64,000 nucleotides of DNA from Tateyamaria sp. syn59. Its GTDB lineage: Bacteria > Pseudomonadota > Alphaproteobacteria > Rhodobacterales > Rhodobacteraceae. Where the stretch lies: NCBI RefSeq assembly GCF_007995245.1, contig NZ_VCBA01000011.1, forward strand, positions 53,761-117,760. Direction: 5' to 3'. Positions 42,297 to 52,423 of the stretch are shown one piece after another. Both the position numbers and the translations under genes were made by a program. The first letter of the stretch is position 1, and each line of letters opens with the position of its first letter. The notes below the pieces were generated by a model. It was not told the origin of the DNA. It ran no database searches and was given only the letters and a program-made list of their open reading frames with translations.

Positions 42297-44471
42297 ATGG
42301 CGCTTGATCGACGCACATTCCTGCAAGGAGCTGGTGGCCTCTCTTTCCTTCTGGGCGCCGGTGGCCTGCAACTCGCAACAGCTTCTGCCGCTACCGCACC
42401 GCTCGACGTCAACATCTGGCTGACAATCCACCCCGATGGCCGCATCACCGTCATCCACCCGTCGACCGAGATGGGGCAGGGCAGCTACTCGACACTGCCG
42501 CAATTCCTTGCCGAGGAACTCGACGCCGATTGGGACGACATCGAGATCGAGCAGCTTAACGTCGACGACCGGCGCTTCGGCAACCAGCTCTTTGGCGGTG
42601 TGCTCTACACCGCAGGCAGCACCGGGGTGCAGTTCTACTATGAGCCGATGCGCCGCGCGGGGGCACAGGCACGCGACGTCCTTCTTCAGATCGCTGCGCG
42701 CGACTGGGCCGTCGACAAAAAAACATTGCGGACCGAACCGAGCCGCGTGATCGGACCCGACGGTCAAGGTGCCGCCTATGGTGCGCTGGCCGCCTTGGGC
42801 GCGGACGGGCTGGCGGTTCCGGACGCAGACACGATCACGCTCAAGGACCGGGCCGACTTTCGCATCATCGGCCAAGCCATTCCCCGTCGCGACATTCCAG
42901 CAAAAAGCACAGGCCAAGCCGAATACGCCATCGACGTCGATGTGCCGAACATGGCGTACGCTGCCGTCCTACGCGCGCCGGTTGAAGATGAAGTGCCTCT
43001 CAACGTCGATGACAGCGCTGCGCGCGCCATGGCAGGCGTCATTGATATCGTGACCCTGCCTGACGGTGTTGCAGTGGTGGCCGACAGTTATTGGACCGCG
43101 CTTGGCGCACGCGGACAGCTCAACGTTGACTGGTCAACACAATCGCCGTTCCGCAACTCAAACAGCGTCGATACACTGGCAGAGTACGCCGCCGCCGCGG
43201 ACGCACCCGGCGCCTCCGGAGACGTCTGGGCCGAGACTGGTGACGCACCCGCCGCTATCGCGGCTGCCGATCGGACCTTTGGCCAGCTGTACCTCTCGGA
43301 CTATGCGTACCACGCGCAAATCGAACCGATGGCGGCAGTTGCAGATGTGGATGCGGACAGCCAAGGGGCCGAGGTCTGGGCGGGCACCCAAACCCAGTCC
43401 TGGACCGTGCGCACGGTAACGGAAACCCTCGGCATCTCGGCAGAGAACGTCCGGCTCAATATGATGACAATGGGCGGCGGGTTCGGGCGGCGCACCGCGC
43501 TCATGCAGAACTATGTCCGCGACGCCGTACTATGTTCGCAAGCCGTGGGGCGCCCTGTCAAAGTGATCTGGCCGCGCGAGGATGACGTGAAACAGGGCAC
43601 ATTCCGCCCCGCCGCCGCGCAAAAGCTGGAAGCGGGTCTGACCGTGGACGGGCAGCTTGACGGCTGGTATCACAAGGTTGCCACACCCAGCGTCATTGGC
43701 TTTTTCAATCCGCTGCGCTGGGACGCGGTACGCCCCAACGACGTGATTTCGATGCGTGGGGCTGAAAGCAAGTTCTACGGGATCAAGGATTTCCGCGCCG
43801 ATCACATCATCATGGACCGCCACGCGCGCCTGTCGCCCTACCGCGGCATCGGCGCCTCTTACACCGCTTTCGCGGCCGAGGCGTTCATGGATGAACTGGC
43901 GGCGGAGGCTGGGCGCGACCCGCTCGATTTCCGGCTTGATCTGGTGCAGGACAACCCGCGCGGGCGGCATCTGCTTGAGAAAGTCGCCGAGATGTCGGAT
44001 TGGCGCAACCGGGAGGGGCGGGCCTTGGGCCTGTCATTCGCGGGCTACAGCTCTTCAATGGCAGCGGGTGTTGCAGAAGTGGAGGTCGATCCCGACCGGG
44101 GCGACATCCAGGTGACCCGCTTCTGGGCGGCCGTTGACGCCGGTTTTATCGTGTCACCAGACAATGCTCTCAATCAGATCGAGGGCGGGATCGTCTTTGG
44201 CATTTCCATGGCGCTCAGCGAAAAAATAGACATCGAAAATGGTGAAGTCGTGCAGGAAAACTTCTACGACTACGAGGTCACGCGCGCCTTTCAGACGCCT
44301 GAGATCGAGGTGTATATCGCTGATGTGGATGCACCGCCCCTCGGTGTCGGCGAGGTTGGCACGCCGATGGTGCCCTCGGCCATCGCGAATGCGTTCTACG
44401 CAGCGCAAGGCAGGCGGCTGCGACACATGCCATTCACCCCGGATCGCATTTCTGCGGTGTTGGAGGCTTGA
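42297..44471 (+). CDS. Molybdopterin-binding large subunit of a Tat-exported molybdenum hydroxylase (IorB type)
   Basis: A 724-aa xanthine-dehydrogenase-family catalytic subunit. The N-terminus MALDRRTFLQGAGGLSFLLGA has the RRTFLQ twin-arginine signal. Cofactor-binding motifs are PSTEMGQGSYSTLPQFLAEEL, GGGFGRRTALMQNY, SPYRGIGASYTAFAAEAFMDEL and the C-terminal GVGEVGTPMVPSAIANAFYAA with the catalytic Glu. AGGAGG lies 7 bases before the ATG at 42297. It likely hydroxylates an aldehyde or N-heteroaromatic in the periplasm together with the small subunit. Confidence 0.92.
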   Translation: MALDRRTFLQGAGGLSFLLGAGGLQLATASAATAPLDVNIWLTIHPDGRITVIHPSTEMGQGSYSTLPQFLAEELDADWDDIEIEQLNVDDRRFGNQLFGGVLYTAGSTGVQFYYEPMRRAGAQARDVLLQIAARDWAVDKKTLRTEPSRVIGPDGQGAAYGALAALGADGLAVPDADTITLKDRADFRIIGQAIPRRDIPAKSTGQAEYAIDVDVPNMAYAAVLRAPVEDEVPLNVDDSAARAMAGVIDIVTLPDGVAVVADSYWTALGARGQLNVDWSTQSPFRNSNSVDTLAEYAAAADAPGASGDVWAETGDAPAAIAAADRTFGQLYLSDYAYHAQIEPMAAVADVDADSQGAEVWAGTQTQSWTVRTVTETLGISAENVRLNMMTMGGGFGRRTALMQNYVRDAVLCSQAVGRPVKVIWPREDDVKQGTFRPAAAQKLEAGLTVDGQLDGWYHKVATPSVIGFFNPLRWDAVRPNDVISMRGAESKFYGIKDFRADHIIMDRHARLSPYRGIGASYTAFAAEAFMDELAAEAGRDPLDFRLDLVQDNPRGRHLLEKVAEMSDWRNREGRALGLSFAGYSSSMAAGVAEVEVDPDRGDIQVTRFWAAVDAGFIVSPDNALNQIEGGIVFGISMALSEKIDIENGEVVQENFYDYEVTRAFQTPEIEVYIADVDAPPLGVGEVGTPMVPSAIANAFYAAQGRRLRHMPFTPDRISAVLEA

Positions 44472-44479
44472 ATACACTC

Positions 44480-44501
44480 GCGCCAGTCCCTGGACTGGCG
44501 C
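44480..44501 (+). terminator. Hairpin terminator after the molybdenum hydroxylase operon
   Basis: GCGCCAGTCC and GGACTGGCGC form a perfect 10-base inverted repeat with a 2-base centre (in practice a short loop), 8 bases after the stop codon, followed by ACCTCTTTA. It ends the operon that starts with the amidohydrolase group. Confidence 0.75.
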
Positions 44502-44803
44502 ACCTCTTTATCGAGCCTTGCGGAATGCGATGAACGATGCGGTTGGGTAGATAGAATGGTGGAGATTGCACTCACTCTGCTGCGAACGTGTCAATCTACC
44601 CGTCTCAGTCCTTCATGTGAACGCGACCTCGAACCGACATCACATCATTGCGGCTGCGCGTCTTTTTTGCTCTGCGCCAAGCTGCCGCCTTTGCATGGAA
44701 CACAGCTCCGCACTGAGACTGTTTGAACCAATTCCCGTTTTACGACGACCAACTCATGACGCCTGATCCTGGCGCATAGTTACAGAAATGTCGGAGACGA
44801 AAA
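44502..44803. other. Intergenic region before the Tc toxin gene
   Basis: A 302-base stretch without a credible gene. The toxin gene's ribosome site GGAG (44793-44796) sits 7 bases before its ATG. I see no recognisable operator, promoter consensus or RNA gene; the region presumably holds the toxin promoter. Confidence 0.5.
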
Positions 44804-47800
44804 ATGACCAAATCCAACTTGCCTGTCAGCGCCAAAGGCACATCCGCTTTGATCACATCGACCGCCATTCTAGGCCAGTACACATCAAGCCGTCCACAGC
44901 GGGTCTCGATGAAGGTCGCGCATCGCCGCAATCTGCCCAAAAACCCCCGGCAGGTTTCTTACGCGGCGCTTGCAGAAGACCCGATTTACCGGCGCATCGC
45001 CAATGAGGCGTGTCCACAAGACCTCGCTGAGGCCATCACGCGATACGGGTTTGACAGCGCCGCCGATGTCGCGGCCTGCAAATCCGTTCCGGTGATGATG
45101 GCGCGGATTGCCCGCGCCGGGACGCGCGTTCAAACCGACGATACTGAAATGCGGCGGCTGCTCAGCCGGTCCCGGCGCGAGGCCCTGCGCAGCTACCGTC
45201 GGATGCGGCATGCATTGGCGATCAATGATCCGATGAACCAGGCGCTGCGCCATACGTCATCCGGGTCGCCGCATGGTGATACCGCCCGCAGCGCAGAGGT
45301 GCAGGCCTACGCGAAACCGACAAGCCTGCAATCCAACCAGTCGCCCGCTGCCTATCTTCGGTATCTCTACCGTGTTGCAACGGGCGATGCGCGTGGCCTT
45401 GGCATCTCGATGGACAAGGACAGCCCCTTTGCGCTGATCAACCGCCGCCCGGACCTTGCAGCACTTGTGCTGAACGAGGCCAATCTGAAGCGTGAGGTGC
45501 CGACCATTGAGCTGGTCAACGAGGTCCTGCGGGCCGGAATTTCGGACTTTGACATGGGCCGACACGAACAAACCGTTGCTTTGCCTTACGATCATAGGGT
45601 GACCGCGACGCGCACGGCCATGGCAGCGTTGGGCGACGCCAGGATCAACGACATTGCGGTCCGGACAAACCGTCTGGCCCTAAGCGCTTTCGCCGGTCAT
45701 CGCTGGGCGCAGGATACGGCAGGGTTGATCGGAGTGCTGGGCGCGGAGGACACGACCGCAGCGGAGGGCAATACGCTGCGGCTGGTCTCGGAAATAGCTG
45801 ACGATCACACGACCACTTCGAATACGTTCGGCGGGCTTTATCCGTCGACATCGTCGCAAGACCCCGGCCTGATAGATCCGCTTATGACAGTTCTTGGGCT
45901 TGATCATGATGGGATTGCCCAGCTTTTCGGGCTTTACGCCGTCGCACAAGAAAATGGCGCACCGGTGGAACAACGCGACTTTGCGACCGCGTTTCTGGGC
46001 AATGCCGAGCCGATCAAGCTGCGCATGACGCCCGACGGCAAGGCCGTCGGGTCAAGCAGCGGGCCGGTACTGCGCACCTTCAACTACCTCGCCCGGCTCC
46101 ATCACGGCACAGGGCTTGCCTTTCATGATCTCAACACGGTGTTGGCGCTGCCGGGTGCTGCTGACTATGTTGACGGGCACCTGACCAGCAATCATCTGCC
46201 CAAACGCAGGGTGACCGATACCGGCCTGCGGCTCTTGGCGAGCTATCCGCTTTACAAAGAGGCGTTCAACCTGAGCCCTGCGGGCTTTACCGCATTGTTC
46301 GGTGAGATCAGCCCCTATCGGCGGGCCGATCAGATCATCGAAGGTGATAATGCAGTGCCGGGGCTTGAACAGACAGAACAGTCTTTCATGGCGTCGCTCT
46401 TTCACGATGACGCACCGCATCTGCATCGGTTGGTGACTGAGGGCAGCACGCCGATCAATGACGACGTGCTTGCAGCGCTCGTCGCCCGAGGGTTCGGTCT
46501 GTCGGCGCTGGAGTTTGAGGCGTTGGCGGACGCGCTGGATGATGGGTTTGGCCTGTCGAAAGGCGTCGATATGCGCGGACTGGGCGCCATTTATCGGCTG
46601 GTTACGCTCTGCCGGATGCTGGGCTGGCCGATCCTGTCGGGCATCGCGCTGATGCAGCGGATCAGCGACGGGCTTGGCGACGCACCGTCGCTCTGGGCGA
46701 CACTGACCCGTCGCAACGAGACCGAGGCTGACACAGATGCGCTGTGCAGTGCCATGGACTGGCTGGTTGACCTCGCCCGTTGGATGACGGAGGGCGACGT
46801 GAGTGCGGATAGCTTGCTGTCCCTGTTGACACCGCCTGCGGCAAGCGGCGTGGCGGCACCGGATGCGGATATCGCGTGGTTTGAGGGGGTGGCAACAGCC
46901 TATGCACCCGTAGCGGTCAGAGCAGACACTTTTACCGGCTTTGAAACATGGGGCGATGCGTCCGTCTCTGCCAACGCATGGTTCGCGCATGTGAGCGGTG
47001 ATGGTGCGATCTGCGATGTGGACGGCGTGTTCCTTGATGAAGCGACACGAGACGGGATCGAAGCCAGTTGCCGCGCCTGCCTTGTCAGCAATGGGATTGA
47101 TCCCGATGTGGACGCGAACGCCGATGTGCTGGTGACGCTTGTGGACCGTCTGGGGACTTTGCGGGACCGACAGTTACAGATGATCGAAGCGCAGGTTGCG
47201 GGGATTGATGCTCGGATCAGCGCGGTCAGCGTGGTACCTCTCCTGCGCTGGGCGCAAACAGGACCCCTTGATTTACTGCGGATGGTTCATAAGGGGGCAG
47301 ACGACAGCGAAGCCCGCCACTGGCTGACCGAAATCCGGCGTCATGTCGCGGTTGTCGCAACCTTTGAGCTTGGCGATGTCGAGATCGCGATGCTTGGGCA
47401 CACGCCGCACTGGATTGCGCCTGAACTGTCAGACGCAAAGGGCGCGCCGCGGCCCTTGGACCTGGCTCAGCTTGTCTGGGTGCAGCGGTTTGCGATGTTG
47501 CAAGTTACGCCCGCCACCGATGCCGCCTTGCAAGGGTATCTGGCGCTGGCAAACGCGGATGACGCCGGGACCGACATGCCAGACCAGATGCGCGCGCAAT
47601 GGGTGGCTGGCAGCCGGCAAACGCTTGCGCTTTTGTTGAACTGCCCGGCAGAGGACATGGCCGTGTATGCGGATGCTCTGATCGGACCAGGCGCGGTGGC
47701 AAGCACTGTCGCGCAGATCGACCTGATTGCGCAGCATGTTCGACTGGCAGGGGAACTGAACCTGAGCGCGCAGGACCTGTTGGCGCTCAAGCGGGTCAGC

Positions 47801-50800
47801 AGTAGTCAGCGTAGTGAAGACTGGACCGCTGCTGCAGCGGCGGCGCAGGCGGGGCTTGCGCGGTTTGACGATGGCAGCCACGTGGCGGGCTTCCGCCACC
47901 GTCTGGCAGAGCGGGAACGCGATGCCCTGGTTCCGGCGTTCATGCAGACCCGCATTGCAAAGGACAAACTCCTCAAAGACAGCGTGACCAACAGCGAACA
48001 ACTGTATTCCTACCTGCTGCTGGATGTGAATGTCACCAGCGCTGTGCCCACAAGCCGCATCGTCGAAGCGATCAGCACGCTGCAGCTTTTCATATCTCGC
48101 GCACTGGCCGGGCTGGAACCTGGGGTCAGCTTTACCAATGCCGATGGCGCCGGCAACCGCGACCAGCTGGCCGCGCAATGGGAGCTCGACAAGGACTACC
48201 GGCAGTGGGAAGCCAACCAAAAGCTGATGCTCTATCCCCAGAACTACATCGAGCCCGAGTTGCGCCAGATCACCTCGCCCGAGTTCGACACGCTGCAACA
48301 GGCCGTATCGGGGAGCGACGTCACACAGGACGGCGTCGAAGCGGCCGTGAACGCGTATATGAAGGGGCTGGCCGGTGTGTGTGACCTGAGCCTGTGCAGC
48401 CTGCATACCGAGCGTCACCGGAGCGATGGCGGCGTCGAGAACGCCACCTATCACCTGCTGGCCAAGGCCAAGTGGGAGCCGGGGCGGTTTTATTACCGCA
48501 AGCTGGATGCCGATTATCAGACAATCGCCGATCTGCCCAAAGACAGCCCATTCCTGAAAGCGATGGACTGGACCTATTGGCAAGAGGTCGATGTGCCCAC
48601 CACGTTTGACCTCTTCTCCGAGGTGACGGTCTGCTTCTTCAAGAACCGCTACTTCTTCTTCTGGCTTGAGTTGGAAGAACGGCGGGTGCCCGTGGAAGGC
48701 GGCGATACCCCCGGCGCGCATAAATCGCTTTGGCGGCTACACCCGCGCTATATGCGGTGCGATCTGAATGCGCTGTCAGGTCCGATGCTGACGCCGGGGC
48801 TGTTCGTGACGCCGTCCTCGGGCACGCCAAAGGAACTGTCGGTGGATGGCGCGTTTGAATGGATGGGTGAAAAACCCGTCCTGAACGGGACGTACCACCC
48901 AACCCGCGCCGAGAACGGGTTGGAATATGGCAAACTGCAAAGGATCAATCGCGCGGCCAGCAATGAGACGCTGATGGCCTCTTTCGGGATCACGCTTGCG
49001 CGCAACGTCAGCAAGGATGACGACAAGGTTGACCTGAAAACCCATGAGACGGCGCTGCACGTCCGGCTATCGGACGAATGGTCGGACGCTATCTTGGAAT
49101 GGAACGGCACGTTGGTGACGACCTTCGATAATGCCGCCCCTGACGGCTACGCGAGTGTCTATCCCCGGCCCGTCGACGAATACAACGCCATTGCGGACCA
49201 AGGAACCACTTGGAGGGACTTTCCCGACCTCTCTCATTTCGTGGCTGATTTCAGGGGCAAGTCCGTGACTGCGAAAGCGCTGAACAAGGCGGGCTCGACC
49301 ATCGGTTTCTTCTCTTTCTATCCGGGCGCCAAACATTCCGGCACATTGGGCAGGATCAAGTTGTGGCTTGCCACAGGGATTGAGGAGCTTCATATCAATG
49401 TGCCGCCCGGAGGGGGTTGGTCCTCAGGGCATTCGGCTTGGAGCAAAACGACCGTCGATTTCCTAGTCACCTTCACCACGAGTGAAGGGAAGAAATTCGA
49501 ACAGCCCATCGAAGGTCTTGTCACCGAACGGAACCTGACCAGCACCGAAAGTGAACCCTTGCCTGGGCACGACTACATCCACGACTACCACAATTCTGTT
49601 GAACCCATTTTTGAGATCCCGCCCGGCTGGACCTTTGACGGCGCAGCCTATGCGCGCGTGAAAGTGACGGCTAAGATCAAGCGTGAGTATAAATCCAGAA
49701 CGTTCTATTATCCAAACGCGTCCGGTGACAGCACCCGAGACGACCTCCACCCCGTTAATCCGAAGGTCCACAAGGCGGAGTTCACCTTTGCCGAGTTTAC
49801 CCTGCGCCCGCCGGCGGGGAAGGACAACACCGGCTGGGTCCAGACCGGACAACACGGCAATCGCACGTTTTTGCACCTGGCTGAAAACCCGACGCGTGGT
49901 CTTGGCGAAACCTTTGTGCTGATGAATTCGTCGTCGGTGATGTCGGATCTGGCGAAGTCGATGCCGCGACCAGGCGGCTCTGAGAGCCTGTTCACCTTGG
50001 ACAACCAATTTGCCCGTCCTGAGGATATGGGCGGGTTCCGGGATGCGTTTGAACAGACGCTGCGCCAGCTTTATTCCAGCGAAGACGACAAAGGCGGCGT
50101 GCCCGATGCGCATTGGCCAAGCGGAACCTTCGATTTTGACAGTGCTTATGGCGCCTATGGCTGGGAGGTTTTCTACCATATCCCGTCGGCCATTGCTGCG
50201 GGCTACGCCAACAGCGGGCAGTTTGGCCTGGCCCTTCAGTGGCTGCGGCGCATTTTTGACCCGCAGCGTGTCAATCCCTGGCAGGTGGCCCCCCTTATCG
50301 ACGCGGTTGAACCGACGGACGGGCTCGCGTTTGACACGGGCGATGTTATCGTCGATCCCGACCGGATCGCGCGGGATTATCCGTTCTATTACCAACAAGC
50401 AACAATCCGGAACATGCTGGAAGTGCTGCTTGATTTCGGCGACGCTGAGTACGAACAGCAAACACAGGAGAGCCTGCAAAGGGCCAAGGCGCTTTACGTT
50501 TCTGCAAAGCAACTGTTTTCGGACAACCTGCCCGACACGCTGGACAGCCTGACCAACATACCCTGGACGGACCCGACTTTGGGCGAGGTTGCAAAAGACG
50601 ATTGCGAGGATTTCTTGCCACCCTATAACGGTGAGCTGCGCGGGCTTTATGAAACATTCGAGGCTCGGCTGTTCAATTTGCGCCATTGGCTCGACTTGAA
50701 CGGTCACCCGCTCAATGTGCCGCTTTTGGCGCAGCCGATTAATCCGCAGGTTCTGCAACGGACGGCGAAATCCCGTCTCAGCCTTGGCAGACACAGCGCC

Positions 50801-52366
50801 GGGGACGGCGACGCGTTCGATAGCCCGCTTAACTTCGGCTATGTCCTGCGCTCGGCAAAGGGGTATATCGCCAATCTCAAATCCACCAGCGCACGGCTTC
50901 AATCTGCCAGCGAGAAAGAGGCGGACTCGGTGTTGGAAGAGTACCGCATGAACGCCGCGGTCAATCGGGCGGGTCGCGCGATTGATCTGCAGGATTTCAC
51001 GATCGACATTGCGGATATGGATGTAACGATAAAGCGGACCGCGCTGGCGAAGTCTTCGACCGCGCTGGCCAACAATGTCGTGCGCATGCTTGCCAAACAG
51101 GCAGAGGTCGGGGTTCAAACCACGAAAACGGCCGCTTCGACTGCAAAATGGGGTCGTGAGAAGATCAAGGTCGTGGGCAAGCAAATCTCGGCTGGGCTCA
51201 AGTCCACTCTGCCAAACACGTTTGGGTTTTCCAACGGCGGGCAGAACCTCGAACAGGCGGAACATGCCATGATGCTCGGCGGTGTTCTGGAGTTCCTCTA
51301 TTTCTGGAACAAAAAGGACGACGCAAAGGCGTTGAGCAGCACGTTCACTGATGCGACCAATCTTTTGCGCAAGACGGCTGAGCTGGCGGCACAAGTGACG
51401 CTGGACGGTGAAGAGCTTGCCAAAGCCCGCAAGGTCGCCGCCAAGGAAAAGGAGGTGCGCGAGGAACTTGAGTTACAGCATGAGGGTGCACAGGGCCTGC
51501 TTGATACCTGGAACCACGTTTTCGGGGGGAGCTCTTTCTACAAGCCATTCCGCGAAGACATCGAAGCGCTTTATGCCGAGGAATGGGCAACCACCCAGGA
51601 TTTCTGCAAATTGCTGGTGAGCCTCTACCAAGACGAGACGGGATCGACCAACGGCCCTACGTTCGTGCGTACAACCAGTCTTGGCAATGACGTCGAAAAG
51701 TTCAACGCGCCCCATCGCCTTGCCCTGGATATTGAACGCCTCGAGATGGCTTACATCCAGGCCGGCAAAGATAGGTCGGGCCAGATGACTGAACTTCGAT
51801 TTGCGCTGAGCGAGTTGCCTGCAGTCGGGGCAGAGACTTCGGCCCTCGAAGAACTGACGAAGCAGGGCGAGGTCTACTTCCAGCTGACGGATGAAATGTT
51901 CGACGTCTTTTATCCGGGACAGTACGACCGCGTCATTCAGAGCATCAACGTCTGTTTCCCGGGTTTGGCGGCGGCAGGCCTCAGCCCGCATGCACGGCTG
52001 ACGCAAGTCTCGAACACCCGCTTTATGGTGCCCGGACGCGATCCGGCGCGCGGGGCCAAAGTGCGCAAGAACCGTCATGCCTTGCAGAGCATTGTGGTTG
52101 GCGCATGCGAGGTCGACACGCGGGATCTTGATGCACCTGACGGGTTGTTGAAGCGGTTCCAGAACACAGGCGTCGAGTCGTGCTGGCATCTTGTTATGCC
52201 AACGGTTCAGGAGTTGCGAAGAGGCAAAGCAGCGAACGGCCGCAATCGTGACTGGCGCGCTGTCGCCGAGAAACACCACCACGCGCTCGAGTCAAACATG
52301 ACCGAAGTGGACTTCACCGTACGGTTCTCGGGACGGTGGGTCGGTGCCGAAGGGTTGCAGTACTAG
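44804..52366 (+). CDS. Tc insecticidal-toxin-complex A subunit (TcdA/TcA-type)
   Basis: A single frame of 2520 aa, the usual size of TcA, the pentameric receptor-binding and pore-forming part of ABC toxins. N-terminal virulence-plasmid-A-like motifs are SPAAYLRYLYRVA (near 181) and RRPDLAALVLNEANL (near 213), followed by ELVNEVLRAGI. The middle (about 1200-1700) is beta-rich and carries WTYWQEVDVPTTFD and HYFF-type aromatic segments expected in neuraminidase-like and receptor-binding modules. The last 500 residues are long helices (ELAAQVTLDGEELAKARKVA, KEKEVREELELQHEGAQG) and end in the TcA signature EMFDVFYPGQYDRVIQSINV (near 2363). No signal peptide. No TcB or TcC gene is in the window. 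It is flanked by two terminators. It would need a separately encoded BC cocoon to deliver an enzyme; pore activity alone is possible. Confidence 0.9.
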   Translation: MTKSNLPVSAKGTSALITSTAILGQYTSSRPQRVSMKVAHRRNLPKNPRQVSYAALAEDPIYRRIANEACPQDLAEAITRYGFDSAADVAACKSVPVMMARIARAGTRVQTDDTEMRRLLSRSRREALRSYRRMRHALAINDPMNQALRHTSSGSPHGDTARSAEVQAYAKPTSLQSNQSPAAYLRYLYRVATGDARGLGISMDKDSPFALINRRPDLAALVLNEANLKREVPTIELVNEVLRAGISDFDMGRHEQTVALPYDHRVTATRTAMAALGDARINDIAVRTNRLALSAFAGHRWAQDTAGLIGVLGAEDTTAAEGNTLRLVSEIADDHTTTSNTFGGLYPSTSSQDPGLIDPLMTVLGLDHDGIAQLFGLYAVAQENGAPVEQRDFATAFLGNAEPIKLRMTPDGKAVGSSSGPVLRTFNYLARLHHGTGLAFHDLNTVLALPGAADYVDGHLTSNHLPKRRVTDTGLRLLASYPLYKEAFNLSPAGFTALFGEISPYRRADQIIEGDNAVPGLEQTEQSFMASLFHDDAPHLHRLVTEGSTPINDDVLAALVARGFGLSALEFEALADALDDGFGLSKGVDMRGLGAIYRLVTLCRMLGWPILSGIALMQRISDGLGDAPSLWATLTRRNETEADTDALCSAMDWLVDLARWMTEGDVSADSLLSLLTPPAASGVAAPDADIAWFEGVATAYAPVAVRADTFTGFETWGDASVSANAWFAHVSGDGAICDVDGVFLDEATRDGIEASCRACLVSNGIDPDVDANADVLVTLVDRLGTLRDRQLQMIEAQVAGIDARISAVSVVPLLRWAQTGPLDLLRMVHKGADDSEARHWLTEIRRHVAVVATFELGDVEIAMLGHTPHWIAPELSDAKGAPRPLDLAQLVWVQRFAMLQVTPATDAALQGYLALANADDAGTDMPDQMRAQWVAGSRQTLALLLNCPAEDMAVYADALIGPGAVASTVAQIDLIAQHVRLAGELNLSAQDLLALKRVSSSQRSEDWTAAAAAAQAGLARFDDGSHVAGFRHRLAERERDALVPAFMQTRIAKDKLLKDSVTNSEQLYSYLLLDVNVTSAVPTSRIVEAISTLQLFISRALAGLEPGVSFTNADGAGNRDQLAAQWELDKDYRQWEANQKLMLYPQNYIEPELRQITSPEFDTLQQAVSGSDVTQDGVEAAVNAYMKGLAGVCDLSLCSLHTERHRSDGGVENATYHLLAKAKWEPGRFYYRKLDADYQTIADLPKDSPFLKAMDWTYWQEVDVPTTFDLFSEVTVCFFKNRYFFFWLELEERRVPVEGGDTPGAHKSLWRLHPRYMRCDLNALSGPMLTPGLFVTPSSGTPKELSVDGAFEWMGEKPVLNGTYHPTRAENGLEYGKLQRINRAASNETLMASFGITLARNVSKDDDKVDLKTHETALHVRLSDEWSDAILEWNGTLVTTFDNAAPDGYASVYPRPVDEYNAIADQGTTWRDFPDLSHFVADFRGKSVTAKALNKAGSTIGFFSFYPGAKHSGTLGRIKLWLATGIEELHINVPPGGGWSSGHSAWSKTTVDFLVTFTTSEGKKFEQPIEGLVTERNLTSTESEPLPGHDYIHDYHNSVEPIFEIPPGWTFDGAAYARVKVTAKIKREYKSRTFYYPNASGDSTRDDLHPVNPKVHKAEFTFAEFTLRPPAGKDNTGWVQTGQHGNRTFLHLAENPTRGLGETFVLMNSSSVMSDLAKSMPRPGGSESLFTLDNQFARPEDMGGFRDAFEQTLRQLYSSEDDKGGVPDAHWPSGTFDFDSAYGAYGWEVFYHIPSAIAAGYANSGQFGLALQWLRRIFDPQRVNPWQVAPLIDAVEPTDGLAFDTGDVIVDPDRIARDYPFYYQQATIRNMLEVLLDFGDAEYEQQTQESLQRAKALYVSAKQLFSDNLPDTLDSLTNIPWTDPTLGEVAKDDCEDFLPPYNGELRGLYETFEARLFNLRHWLDLNGHPLNVPLLAQPINPQVLQRTAKSRLSLGRHSAGDGDAFDSPLNFGYVLRSAKGYIANLKSTSARLQSASEKEADSVLEEYRMNAAVNRAGRAIDLQDFTIDIADMDVTIKRTALAKSSTALANNVVRMLAKQAEVGVQTTKTAASTAKWGREKIKVVGKQISAGLKSTLPNTFGFSNGGQNLEQAEHAMMLGGVLEFLYFWNKKDDAKALSSTFTDATNLLRKTAELAAQVTLDGEELAKARKVAAKEKEVREELELQHEGAQGLLDTWNHVFGGSSFYKPFREDIEALYAEEWATTQDFCKLLVSLYQDETGSTNGPTFVRTTSLGNDVEKFNAPHRLALDIERLEMAYIQAGKDRSGQMTELRFALSELPAVGAETSALEELTKQGEVYFQLTDEMFDVFYPGQYDRVIQSINVCFPGLAAAGLSPHARLTQVSNTRFMVPGRDPARGAKVRKNRHALQSIVVGACEVDTRDLDAPDGLLKRFQNTGVESCWHLVMPTVQELRRGKAANGRNRDWRAVAEKHHHALESNMTEVDFTVRFSGRWVGAEGLQY

Positions 52367-52386
52367 GGTCGGTTCCCCTAGAGTGA

Positions 52387-52423
52387 CGGCGAGACCAGCG
52401 GGTGGAATTCCATGGTCTCGCCG
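52387..52423 (+). terminator. Hairpin terminator after the Tc toxin gene
   Basis: CGGCGAGACC (52387-52396) pairs with GGTCTCGCCG (52414-52423) in a 10-base stem with a 17-base loop, followed by CCTTTCATTTT. It lies 20 bases after the toxin stop codon and looks like an intrinsic terminator. Confidence 0.78.

Noticed and set aside
49463..51394. Minus-strand frame of 643 codons inside the toxin gene
   Set aside because: It is the antisense shadow of the TcA coding sequence, with low-complexity, Arg-rich composition.
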